Shown here in pieces: positions 30,084 through 39,384 of a stretch of DNA of 46,316 bases. The notes beneath the pieces were generated by a model. It saw only the letters and a program-made list of their open reading frames with translations, was not told the DNA's origin and made no database searches. The stretch's first letter is position 1. Each line of letters starts with the position of its first letter. The position numbers and the translations under genes were made by a program. This stretch comes from Candidatus Omnitrophota bacterium (lineage in GTDB: Bacteria > Omnitrophota > Gorgyraeia > Duberdicusellales > 4484-171). The DNA is taken from positions 1 to 46,316 of the forward strand of contig JAMXCX010000008.1 in assembly GCA_024542985.1 (NCBI GenBank), read 5' to 3'.

Positions 30084-30683
30084 ATGAACCTAGCGATATT
30101 AGCTTCAGGAAGGGGGAGTAATTTCACAGCTTTAGTTAAAGCGGTGCAGAAAGGCCGTATAAAGGCCCGGATAAAGCTGCTTATCTGCGATAAAAGTAAA
30201 GCCTTTGTGCGCAAAAGGGCTAGAAAGTTAGGGATAAAAGAGTGCTTAGTTGAACCTAAGTATTTTAAATCACGATTGGATTTTGATAAAAAATTAGTAA
30301 AAATATTACGGAGTGAAAAAATAGATCTTGTTATTTTGGCCGGGTATATGAGGATATTAACGCCTTATTTTGTCAAAAGTTTTAAGAATAAGATTTTAAA
30401 TATTCATCCGGCTATTCTGCCGGATTTTAAAGGAGCTAATTCGATTAAACGCGCTTTTGATTGCGGATGTAAATTAACCGGAGTTACGGTTCATTTTGTA
30501 GACGAAAAAGTGGACCATGGGCCGATAATTTTACAAGAATCCATAGCCTTAAAAAAAGAGGTGGGCTTAGTAAAGCTAGAGCAGAGAATACATAAACTTG
30601 AGCATAAATTATACCCTTTAGCTGTGAAATTATTTGTAGATAAACGCCTAAAAGTAAAAAAAAGGAAAGTTGAAATTATCTAA
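30084..30683 (+). CDS. purN: Phosphoribosylglycinamide formyltransferase
   Basis: LASGRGSNFTALVKA, ILNIHPAILPDFKG, GVTVHFVDEKVDHGPIILQ. Confidence 0.95.
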   Translation: MNLAILASGRGSNFTALVKAVQKGRIKARIKLLICDKSKAFVRKRARKLGIKECLVEPKYFKSRLDFDKKLVKILRSEKIDLVILAGYMRILTPYFVKSFKNKILNIHPAILPDFKGANSIKRAFDCGCKLTGVTVHFVDEKVDHGPIILQESIALKKEVGLVKLEQRIHKLEHKLYPLAVKLFVDKRLKVKKRKVEII

Positions 30684-31119
30684 GCTAATTCTAGTACTTT
30701 TTTTGTGTTTTTCCTTCCTGGGATTCTTCCCTTTCAATTTGTTTTCCGGTGGAAAAGTTGTCGTAACAACCGTGGATAAAAGAAGGGTTCAGGCCGGAGA
30801 AGTTTTTACCTATGAGGTGAAAATTGAAGGAATTTTTTCCAAGCCTACGCTGAGCCTGCCGGAGTTTAAAAATTTTAAAATAATTTCCCAAGTGCAATCC
30901 AAAAGTTATTCTTTTGTAGGGAGAAAAGTAAAAACAAAAATCAATTTAACTTATAGACTTTTTGCTCAAAAATCCGGAGTTTTTACTATCGGGCCGGTAA
31001 TTTTAAATGACCGGAAAAAAAGGTATAAAAGCGTTTCGGTAAAAATAAGAGTTGAAGGAAAACCTTTAAGGCAAAAAAAAGGTCTACGGCCTTACATCGC
31101 CGAAGGAACTGATTTATAG
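30670..31119 (+). CDS. BatD-like N-terminal domain protein (short)
   Basis: Signal peptide, VQAGEVFTYEVKIEG..., QKSGVFTIGPV. Confidence 0.6.
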   Translation: MKLSKLILVLFLCFSFLGFFPFNLFSGGKVVVTTVDKRRVQAGEVFTYEVKIEGIFSKPTLSLPEFKNFKIISQVQSKSYSFVGRKVKTKINLTYRLFAQKSGVFTIGPVILNDRKKRYKSVSVKIRVEGKPLRQKKGLRPYIAEGTDL

Positions 31120-31153
31120 TATTAGTTGTTTTTTGCGGAATTAGTTACTGGAG

Positions 31154-33136
31154 TTATTGAATTAAACGCAGGTATTCTTCTATTTCCTGTCTGGCTTCGC
31201 GATTATTCTGTTTTCTGAATAATTCTTTTGCTTTTTTAAAGTTATCTCTAGCCTTTTCTTTTTGGTTTGAATGAAGATAAGACCTGCCTAGACCGACATA
31301 GGCGTCGGCAAAATCGGGATTTACCTTTATGGTTTTTTTAAAATACAGCAGCGCTTTATCAAATTGCGCCAGTAAGAGATAGGTTTCGCCAAGATAGTAT
31401 TGGGCCAGGAAATTTTCAGGGTCCAACCTTAAGGCCTTTTTGAAATAAACTATATCGGCTTTCTGCGGGTCTAGACGGTTATGGGCAACACCAAGCATGA
31501 TATAAGTTTGAGGAAAATCCGGGCTTACTTTTATTGCTTTTTTACAATAGGTAATTGTTTTTTTATATTGTTTGGTAAGAAAGTATATTTCAGCAAGGGA
31601 ATAATGAGCCGTGAAAGAATCAGGGTCTATTGCTAGTGTTTTCTCATAGTTGATTATTGCCTTAGATAAATCGCCCAGAGATGTATATGTCTCGGCGATA
31701 TCAAGATAAATTCCGGGATAATCAGATTTTATAGCTAAGGCCTGTTTGTAATAGGTCAGCGCTAGAGCATCCTGATTTAGCTTGTGATAGGTTTCACCTA
31801 TGGCCTGATAGATTTTTTCTTTGTGGGGATAGCGGGGAAGCGATTTTTGAAAATAGTCTAGGGCCTTTTTGTACTGGCCTAATCCGCTATAGGCAAAACC
31901 GGCGATATAATATATGCCTATATAGTCAGGTTTAATTTTGAGTATTCTTTCAAGATAGCTCAATCCTTTTTCATGTTGGCCGAATATAATGTATAAACGC
32001 CCCAAATTCTCATAGGCGGTAAGGTTATCCGGGTCAACGGTTAAGGTTTTTTCAAAATACACTAAGGCTTTTTTCGTCTCATTAATTTCAAGGTAAAATA
32101 ACCCCAGGGTATTAAGAGCGTCGACGTATCCCGGGAGTATTTTGACTGTTCGTTTATAAAATTCCTCAGCTTTTTTAAATTTTTTTTCTTTATAATAATC
32201 ATCGCCTAATGAAAAATAAAAAATCGCCCGGTGAAGATTAGCCAGAGTTTTTGTTCCGGGATCTATTCTTTTTGTATCTGAGGAGTAATTTTTAGGCTTG
32301 GGGAATTTGAGAGTCTGTTGTTTATCGTTAAATACATCGCTTATTCTAACTTCGGTGATACCGGCAAATTCCGGATAAGCTGAATGCAGTTCTTTAATAA
32401 TTTCTTCGGCTTTTTCTAGCGGCAGGGGAAGTTCTTCTTTGTATTTTTTAATCATAATATCTAAAATTACATTTAACTTATTGTCGGTATAATCGACAGC
32501 TAAATCCCGGATACGGAAGTTTTCGCTTACCTCAATAGACGCAAAGGCCTGGGCTAATTTCTGCTCAGCGAGTAAAGAAATAAATTCGCCCATAGGAATG
32601 TCGTAAGTATGTATATGTGCTCCTGTTTTATCGCCCAAAGCCTTAGAATCTCTAAAATTGAAAGAAACAATTCTTTGGTTAATCTGCTGGCTGGAAATAT
32701 ACCCGACTGCCGACTGCATAGTGTATTTTCGTTCATCATCAAGAAATACTAGTGTATACCAATCCAATCCGATTTTTTCGATGTCTGAAGTGATAAGGCA
32801 ATAGAATTTAGGCGGCCGGTCAATGCTTAACAATACTTTGTTTATGGCTGAATATATTTTTCGCATATCTTTTAGGAGATCGTCATTCCAGCGCTTGTTT
32901 TTTTCATCATAATTAAACTGGCCGCTTTCATCAATGAGCTTAACCGGAGCATAAATCCAGAGAGTTTCGCCTGAATCCCAAGCATTGATTTCAATGTCAA
33001 GGTCAAATTCTTTACGGCAAATTTCTTTTAATGTTTTTGCTATTTTTTTACGGGAGTAGGTTGGAGGGATGGAGCAAGAGGTGAGCAGAATAAGTGAGAT
33101 GCTAACCAGAAGACTCTTGAGCGCGTTCTTTGCCAT
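31154..33136 (-). CDS. TPR-repeat lipoprotein
   Basis: Lipobox LLTSC and a C-terminal array of 34-residue TPRs (for example ALNTLGLFYLEINETKKALVYFEKTLTVDPD). Confidence 0.9.
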   Translation of the reverse strand: MAKNALKSLLVSISLILLTSCSIPPTYSRKKIAKTLKEICRKEFDLDIEINAWDSGETLWIYAPVKLIDESGQFNYDEKNKRWNDDLLKDMRKIYSAINKVLLSIDRPPKFYCLITSDIEKIGLDWYTLVFLDDERKYTMQSAVGYISSQQINQRIVSFNFRDSKALGDKTGAHIHTYDIPMGEFISLLAEQKLAQAFASIEVSENFRIRDLAVDYTDNKLNVILDIMIKKYKEELPLPLEKAEEIIKELHSAYPEFAGITEVRISDVFNDKQQTLKFPKPKNYSSDTKRIDPGTKTLANLHRAIFYFSLGDDYYKEKKFKKAEEFYKRTVKILPGYVDALNTLGLFYLEINETKKALVYFEKTLTVDPDNLTAYENLGRLYIIFGQHEKGLSYLERILKIKPDYIGIYYIAGFAYSGLGQYKKALDYFQKSLPRYPHKEKIYQAIGETYHKLNQDALALTYYKQALAIKSDYPGIYLDIAETYTSLGDLSKAIINYEKTLAIDPDSFTAHYSLAEIYFLTKQYKKTITYCKKAIKVSPDFPQTYIMLGVAHNRLDPQKADIVYFKKALRLDPENFLAQYYLGETYLLLAQFDKALLYFKKTIKVNPDFADAYVGLGRSYLHSNQKEKARDNFKKAKELFRKQNNREARQEIEEYLRLIQ

Positions 33137-34787
33137 ACTTTTTAAATATTTCTACAATATCATCATATTCGAGCTCACCTTGCTTGAGAAGTTCTTGAGC
33201 AAAATGTTCAAATAAATCGTTCTCTTTAACTAAAATTTCTTCAACTTCCTTTAGGCAGTCATGTAATATTTTTTGAATATCTTTATCAATCAAACGCTTT
33301 GTTTCTTCAGATATATTCAATTGTGAACCAAATCCGGTGCAGTCGAACATAGCATCAAAATCGCCGAGAATTCCACTAGGACCCATGCCGTAATTAAATA
33401 CCATTACCCGGGCAAGAGCCATTGCATTTTTGAAATCATTGCCAACGCCGGAGGTTGTCGTGCCGAATTTTATTTTTTCCGCAGCATATCCGGCTAAGCC
33501 GGTTTTAATATTAGCTAGATACCAGTCTTTTGCCGGAGCGTGAATTTCTTCTTTAGGCCGGGGCGCAATAAAACCCAGCATTCCTTTACGGGGAATGATA
33601 GAAGCTTTTACTACATCGTCTGTGGGGTGGGTAAGATAAGCTATTATCGCATGTCCGGATTCATGATAAGCGGTCCAAACTTTTTCTTTCGTGCTCAAAG
33701 TCATATGGCTTTTAAGGCCAAAAAGAACCCGGTCGTAGGCTTCGGAAAGATCCTTGTAAACTACTTGCTTGCGTTTATCGCGTACAGCAACCAGGGAAGC
33801 TTCCTTTACCATATTCGCTACATCGGCAGCGGAAAACATAACGCTTCTTCTTGCTAAAACATTAGTATCTATCGAAGAGTCATGCTGAATTTTTTGGAGA
33901 TAGAAATCGAATAATTGTTTCCTGTCTCCTAGAGTCGGCCTTCCTACGTAGATTTTTCTATCAAAGCGGCCGGCCCGCATCAAAGCCGGGTCAAGATCAT
34001 CTTCTGAAAGATTAGTTGCGGCTAGAATAACAATATTAGAAGCGCTTTGTTTAATTCCATCCATATCAGCAAGAAGCTGGTTTATGGTGGCATTGTGCGC
34101 AGTTTCGGCACCGACGTTTCCCATTCTGTCACTTTGCCGGGGCCGGGCAAAGCTATCTATTTCGTCAATAAAAATAAGGCAGCCGCCGTGAATTTCTGCC
34201 AGTATCCTGGCTTTTTTGAATAAATTTTTCATGGCCATAGTGCCTGAACCTACGAACATACCTACAAAGTCACTGCCTACTGCCGGCAGGAAAGGAAGCT
34301 TGGTTTCGGTGGCAATAGCTTTAGCGAGATAGGTTTTTCCGCAGCCAGGAGGCCCAACCATTAAAATTCCTTTTATTATCTGGCCGCCGATTTGTTTTAA
34401 ACGGGCCCGGTCTTTTAATAAAGTTATAGCTTCCCAAACTTCTTTTTTCACCGTCTCCATGCCTATTACATCCGGCCAGCTGACATTAGTTTCACCTTCC
34501 TTAATTCGTTTATAGGTTAATTTGGCAAAACCCCCGCCAAAAACGAAGTAAACCCAAATAACGGTATGGATAACTCCGGTAAGTGAGCCCACAACCAGCC
34601 AAAGAAAAATATAAGAAGACATGCCGGCTAAAACAGACTTTTGAAAATTAGAGTCCATATGAAAAAAATGGAAGAGGCTTAGGGAGGTAACTCCAATAAT
34701 TAGGAGAATAGTGCCGGCGAATGAACCTATTACCAGAATGGTTATCCAGTTCAAACGGATAGATTTTTTCAATTCTTGTAGAGTCAT
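33102..34787 (-). CDS. FtsH-like membrane AAA+ metalloprotease lacking a large periplasmic domain
   Basis: Walker A GPPGCGKT, Walker B LIFIDEID, LMRAGRFDRKI, YHESGHA (HExxH), GVGNDFKNA. Confidence 0.93.
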   Translation of the reverse strand: MTLQELKKSIRLNWITILVIGSFAGTILLIIGVTSLSLFHFFHMDSNFQKSVLAGMSSYIFLWLVVGSLTGVIHTVIWVYFVFGGGFAKLTYKRIKEGETNVSWPDVIGMETVKKEVWEAITLLKDRARLKQIGGQIIKGILMVGPPGCGKTYLAKAIATETKLPFLPAVGSDFVGMFVGSGTMAMKNLFKKARILAEIHGGCLIFIDEIDSFARPRQSDRMGNVGAETAHNATINQLLADMDGIKQSASNIVILAATNLSEDDLDPALMRAGRFDRKIYVGRPTLGDRKQLFDFYLQKIQHDSSIDTNVLARRSVMFSAADVANMVKEASLVAVRDKRKQVVYKDLSEAYDRVLFGLKSHMTLSTKEKVWTAYHESGHAIIAYLTHPTDDVVKASIIPRKGMLGFIAPRPKEEIHAPAKDWYLANIKTGLAGYAAEKIKFGTTTSGVGNDFKNAMALARVMVFNYGMGPSGILGDFDAMFDCTGFGSQLNISEETKRLIDKDIQKILHDCLKEVEEILVKENDLFEHFAQELLKQGELEYDDIVEIFKKYGKERAQESSG

Positions 34788-34950
34788 AACGTCATATAAT
34801 GGAAATACTTACTATATATAATACTCGTATAAAGATACCACATTTTTTGTAGTTTGTCGAGATTTGGCTATTCTTGAAAAAGATAACGTTTTCAGTAAAG
34901 AGAGTTAGTTTCCAAGAAAACATACCCGTAATTCTTTTTAAAAAAATAGC

Positions 34951-34978
34951 TTGCCAAAGTTAATTTATGTGCTACAAT
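34951..34978 (+). promoter_or_regulatory. Sigma-70-like promoter for hflK
   Basis: TTGCCA (34951-34956), 16 nt, TACAAT (34973-34978). Preferred ATG at 34987. Confidence 0.6.
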
Positions 34979-34986
34979 TTCAACCT

Positions 34987-35979
34987 ATGGAATTTGAAGG
35001 TCGAAATCCCGACGAAATTATTCAAAGCATCAAAGACAAATTTAAATTTAAAGGGCGTAACTCTTTCCCTTTGCATATAATAATTATTATCGCCGTGATT
35101 CTCTTTCTTGGCAAAGGAATGGTTTATACGATCCAGCCTGATGAGGTAGGAGTGCTTTTACGTTTCGGTAAATTCATAAAAACCACTAACCCCGGTTTGC
35201 ATTTTAAGTTACCCTTCGGAATTGACAACGCTATTCCGGTTAAGGTAGAAAAAGTTTACACCAGCGAATTTGGTTTTCGGACTAAATCCGCAGGCGTGAG
35301 GACTCTTTATAGCCAGAAATCATATAATGATGAATCTTTGATGCTTACCGGTGATTTAAATGTGTTGGACTTAGAGTGGATTGTCCAGTTTAAAATTAAA
35401 GACCCTTTTAAGGTTTTGTTTATAATAAGGAATATTGATAAGACCATCCGCGATATTTCAGAATCAGTGATGCGGAGGATTGTAGGAGATTATGCCTTTA
35501 GTGAGGTTCTTACCACTAAGCGTATCGAAATAAATATACAGGCTCAAAAAGAAATGCAAAAGGTACTTGATGAATACGATTCCGGTATTCAAGTGGTTAA
35601 AGTTAAGTTGCAGGATGTCAATCCGCCGGAGAGCGTAAAGCCGGCCTTTAATGCAGTTAACCAGGCAAAACAGGAACGGGAAGAGTTGAAAAATAAAGCC
35701 TGGAAAGTATATAACCAGAAGATACCTCAAGCTAAGGGTGAAGCCTCAAAAGTAATTCAGCAAGCCCAGGGTTATGCTTTGGAAAAAATAAATATGGCTA
35801 AAGGTGATTCTAAACGGTTTCTTTTGCTCTGGGAGGAGTATACACGCGCCAAGGAGATAACTTCAAAACGTTTGTACCTTGAATACATGAACGATATTTT
35901 ATCCGGAAGCGGGAAAAAGTATATAGTCGACTCTAAAGAAAAAGGTATTTTACCCTTATTAAAATTGAATCAAAAATGA
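34987..35979 (+). CDS. hflK: HflK-like SPFH/prohibitin-domain protein
   Basis: N-terminal TM; QPDEVGVLLRFGKFIKTTNPGLHFKLPFGID, RRIVGDYAFSEVLT. Start moved to 34987 because the upstream TTG lies in the promoter. Confidence 0.9.
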   Translation: MEFEGRNPDEIIQSIKDKFKFKGRNSFPLHIIIIIAVILFLGKGMVYTIQPDEVGVLLRFGKFIKTTNPGLHFKLPFGIDNAIPVKVEKVYTSEFGFRTKSAGVRTLYSQKSYNDESLMLTGDLNVLDLEWIVQFKIKDPFKVLFIIRNIDKTIRDISESVMRRIVGDYAFSEVLTTKRIEINIQAQKEMQKVLDEYDSGIQVVKVKLQDVNPPESVKPAFNAVNQAKQEREELKNKAWKVYNQKIPQAKGEASKVIQQAQGYALEKINMAKGDSKRFLLLWEEYTRAKEITSKRLYLEYMNDILSGSGKKYIVDSKEKGILPLLKLNQK

Positions 35980-36923
35980 ACAAAAACACACCTATAATTT
36001 TAGTAGTTGTAGTCCTGGCTGCTTTATTGTTTGCTAACCCCTTTTATATTGTCAAAGAAGGCCAACAGGCAATAATCACCATGTTCGGTGAACCTAAGCG
36101 GCAAATCCGGTCAGCCGGCCTGAAATTTAAAATTCCCTTAGTCGAAAAGGTGAATTACTTTGAGCAAAGGATATTAGAATGGGACGGCTATCCTACTGAA
36201 ATTCCCACTAAAGATAAACGTTATATTTGGATAGATACTACTGCCCGATGGAAAATAGTTGACCCGTTGAAGTTTTTTCAGTCAGTTTCTAATGAGCGCG
36301 GTGCCCAGGCGATTCTTGACGGCATAATTGATGCTTCAGTACGCGACGCTGTTACTTCTCAGAAATTAATAGAATTTGTTCGAAGCTCGAACCGTTTAGT
36401 TGAGCGCCAGAAAGACCTAAAGAAAGATAAAGAATTTATTGATGCCGGAGCTTTTGAAATAATTAAAATGGGCCGTGATGAAATTCGTAAAGAGATTATC
36501 CAAAAAGCCCAGGGCGATCTAGGCCCGCGTTACGGTATTGAACTTCTTGATTTAAGAATTAAACGAGCCAATTACGTGGAGGACGTCAGACGTAAAGTCT
36601 ACGACCGGATGATTGCTGAACGTAACCGGGCTGCTGCCCAATACCGCTCGGAAGGAAGGGGTATTAGGGCTGAAGTTGAGGGAAGAACTCAAAAAGAACT
36701 AAAAGCAATCCAGTCTGAGGCTTATAGACAAGCTCAGGAAATTAAAGGAGAAGCTGACGGCAAAGCGGCAAAAATTTATGCCGATGCCTACAGCCGCGAT
36801 CAGAATTTCTATTCCTTTTTAAAAACCTTAGATACTTATAAAAATACAATTGATAAGGACACCGTGATTATTATGACTACTGAGGGCGACTATTTTAAAT
36901 ATTTAGATCAAATTTCTCCCTAG
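35976..36923 (+). CDS. hflC: HflC-like SPFH/prohibitin-domain protein
   Basis: VKEGQQAIITMFGEPKRQIRSAGLKFKIPLVEKV, RVYDRMIAER-like segment and C-terminal AEAxGxA-type helix. ATGA overlap with hflK. Confidence 0.92.
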   Translation: MNKNTPIILVVVVLAALLFANPFYIVKEGQQAIITMFGEPKRQIRSAGLKFKIPLVEKVNYFEQRILEWDGYPTEIPTKDKRYIWIDTTARWKIVDPLKFFQSVSNERGAQAILDGIIDASVRDAVTSQKLIEFVRSSNRLVERQKDLKKDKEFIDAGAFEIIKMGRDEIRKEIIQKAQGDLGPRYGIELLDLRIKRANYVEDVRRKVYDRMIAERNRAAAQYRSEGRGIRAEVEGRTQKELKAIQSEAYRQAQEIKGEADGKAAKIYADAYSRDQNFYSFLKTLDTYKNTIDKDTVIIMTTEGDYFKYLDQISP

Positions 36924-36942
36924 AAGTACTTTTTTTAAAAAT

Positions 36943-37092
36943 ATGAAGTTCCGCGGGCTAACGCCCGTGGTTTTCTATATCTGTGCTTACTTGCACAGGA
37001 GCCTGTTCCGATTTATCGGGAAAATCCCTGCTTACCGGCAGGTAGGCCGACCACGCTTGTAAAGGCCGGAGTTTTACCGGGCCGGGATAAAT
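36943..37092 (-). repeat. Dispersed palindromic element, copy C (long form, inverted relative to A and B)
   Basis: atgaagttCCGCGGGctaaCGCCCGTGGtttt ... aaaggccggagttttaccgggccgggataaat. Confidence 0.8.
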
Positions 37093-37102
37093 AAATCTCC
37101 TA

Positions 37103-37954
37103 ATGAGTACCGCTATTCTTTTAGTATCGTGCCCCGATCAAAAAGGCATTACTGCCAGGATTACCGATTTTATTTTTAAAAACAATGGAAATATTGAGCA
37201 TGCTGATCAGCATATAGACTCCCAATCTAACACTTTTTTCATGCGTGTCGAATGGTCGTTAGCCGACTTTGCTATTGTGAAAGAAAAAATATCCCAAGAA
37301 TTTACATCTTTAGCCGAAGAATTCAATATAGGCTGGAATCTTTACTTTAGCAGCGATATTCCTCGTATGGCAGTTTTTGCTTCCGGGCAGACTCACTGTT
37401 TATATGATTTGCTTCTTAAGCAGAAACAGGGCCTCCTAAAGTGCCGGATACCTCTAATTGTTAGTAACCATTCTGAAGTTTCAGAGGTTGCCAAAAGCTT
37501 TGGCATAAAATTTTTCCACTTTCCTAAAACTGCCAAAAATAAAAAGGTTGCTGAAAGAAAGGAGATAGAGCTTCTCAAAAAAGAAAATATTGAACTAATT
37601 GTCTTGGCCAGATATACTCAAATTTTAACTAATCAATTCGTTAAAGAATTTCCCAACCGGATTATTAATATTCATCATTCGTTTTTACCGGCCTTTATAG
37701 GCAGTAAGCCTTATCAGCGGGCCTACTCCCGTGGGGTAAAGATTATTGGAGCAACAAGCCATTATGTGACTGATGAGCTTGACGCCGGCCCGATTATTGA
37801 ACAGGATATAGTAAGAGTGAATCACCGTTGCTGCTTGGAGGACCTTAAAAGAGAAGGCCGGGAACTGGAAAGGATTGTTTTAAATAGGGCTATCCGCTGG
37901 CATCTAGAACGAAAAATACTTATCTATAACAACAAAACAGTGGTTTTCGATTAG
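37103..37954 (+). CDS. purU: Formyltetrahydrofolate deformylase
   Basis: N-terminal ACT-like LLVSCPDQKGITARITDFIF, IVLARYTQILT, INIHHSFLPAFIGSKPYQRAYSRGVKIIGATSHYVT. Confidence 0.95.
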   Translation: MSTAILLVSCPDQKGITARITDFIFKNNGNIEHADQHIDSQSNTFFMRVEWSLADFAIVKEKISQEFTSLAEEFNIGWNLYFSSDIPRMAVFASGQTHCLYDLLLKQKQGLLKCRIPLIVSNHSEVSEVAKSFGIKFFHFPKTAKNKKVAERKEIELLKKENIELIVLARYTQILTNQFVKEFPNRIINIHHSFLPAFIGSKPYQRAYSRGVKIIGATSHYVTDELDAGPIIEQDIVRVNHRCCLEDLKREGRELERIVLNRAIRWHLERKILIYNNKTVVFD

Positions 37955-38070
37955 AGATTGCATTAATTTTAAATTCATGTTAGAGTAGACATTCGTTTAG
38001 CGGTAAGCTGTTCCAATCCGCAGCCAGAACTCCTTTTCTAGAATTAAAAATTACCTTTAAGGGAGGAAAA

Positions 38071-39384
38071 ATGAAAGTGGCATTTAGGATTATTGCCTTT
38101 GCAATAGCTGTATCTGTTTTTGCTGGAATAGCTGTATCTGTTTTTACTAGCTGCGCTTTTAAAAAAGCTCCGGATAATAAAATAACTGTTTGGCATTGGA
38201 TGAATGACCGCAGAGATGCTTTTAAGGAGCTGGCTAAGCAGTATGAACAGATAGCAGGAATTCAAGTTGAATTTAAACTTTTTTCCCCTCCGGATATTTA
38301 CGCCCAAAAAGTTATTGCTGCTGCCCGAGCCGGACGCCTGCCGGATGTGTTTGGTATCTTAGGCGAAAAAAAGACTCTGGCTGCCTTCATAAAAGCAAAA
38401 TACGTTTTGGATTTAACTCCTTACATGGATGAAGAAGAAAAAGCTTGGCAAAAAAGTTTTTATCCTCAAGCCTTAGGTGTGATTAGGTTTAAAAGTGGTA
38501 ATGAGTATGCTGTGGAGAAAGGGATATACGGCGTGCCTATAGATATCACAGTGATGGAGTTTCTTTATAATAAAAAACTCTTTGTCCAGGCCGGATTAGA
38601 TCCTCAGAGCCCGCCTAAGGATTTTGATGAGTTTATAGCTTATGCCCAGAAAATAAAAAAGTCTTCCGCTGCCGACGGTTTTGTTTGTGGTTGGGGTGAG
38701 GGCTGGCTTCTTAACGCCCTGGCTACAGAATGGGCTTTTAACTTAATGGGTGAAAAAAAGTTTTTCCAAACAATCGAAGGAAAAGTTCCCTATACTGATA
38801 AAGATTGGGTAGAGGTATTTTCAAAATTTGCTGATATGGAAAAGGCCGGGATTCTAGCTTCAGATATTACTACTATGATAAATAAAGAGGCTGAAGATGC
38901 CTTTTCAAGGGGCAATGCTGCTTTTTCTTTTAACGGCAGCTGGTCTATAAATGTATATAAGCAGCTTTCGCCTGACTTGGAATATGCATTTTTCCCTCTG
39001 CCGAAAATATCCCAACGATTTCCAGTCAAAATTTGGGGTGGAGCCGGTTCTTCTTTTATGGTGAATGCAAAATCTCCCCGGAAAGAAAAAGTTATAAATT
39101 TTCTCAAGTGGCTTACTGCCAAGAAGCAGCAAGAATTCCTGGCACTTGAGACTAATAATCTTCCGGCAATTAAAAACTGCGAGAGCGGTTTTTCCGATAT
39201 TCTTCTGAGCCTTCTAGAGGACTTAAACATTTTGACTCATCCCAATATCTGGCCTCAAAATGAAGATTCTAGGGTTCTGGAAGTAATGAATACCGGGTTG
39301 CAGCAAATTATTATGGGGATAAGAACCCCCCAGGAAGTTGCCCAAAAAATACAGAAGATAAAGCAGAGAATATTGAGGCAATGA
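38071..39384 (+). CDS. ABC sugar transporter extracellular solute-binding lipoprotein
   Basis: Lipobox (VFTSC), ITVWHWMNDRRDAFKELAKQYEQ, followed by MalF/MalG-type permeases. Confidence 0.92.
   Translation: MKVAFRIIAFAIAVSVFAGIAVSVFTSCAFKKAPDNKITVWHWMNDRRDAFKELAKQYEQIAGIQVEFKLFSPPDIYAQKVIAAARAGRLPDVFGILGEKKTLAAFIKAKYVLDLTPYMDEEEKAWQKSFYPQALGVIRFKSGNEYAVEKGIYGVPIDITVMEFLYNKKLFVQAGLDPQSPPKDFDEFIAYAQKIKKSSAADGFVCGWGEGWLLNALATEWAFNLMGEKKFFQTIEGKVPYTDKDWVEVFSKFADMEKAGILASDITTMINKEAEDAFSRGNAAFSFNGSWSINVYKQLSPDLEYAFFPLPKISQRFPVKIWGGAGSSFMVNAKSPRKEKVINFLKWLTAKKQQEFLALETNNLPAIKNCESGFSDILLSLLEDLNILTHPNIWPQNEDSRVLEVMNTGLQQIIMGIRTPQEVAQKIQKIKQRILRQ
38103..38150 (+). repeat. 24-nt tandem duplication within the signal-peptide coding region
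   Basis: aatagctgtatctgtttttgctgg / aatagctgtatctgtttttactag. Confidence 0.85.

Noticed and set aside
31154-33136. Repeated segments that could suggest a tandem repeat locus
   Set aside because: Explained by degenerate 34-aa TPR units in the protein; no nucleotide-level repeat array.
33540-33857. 105-aa plus-strand ORF inside the FtsH-like gene
   Set aside because: Antisense to the protease HExxH region; no independent evidence.
38790-39230. 146-aa antisense ORF in the sugar-binding protein gene
   Set aside because: Shadow ORF without recognisable features.
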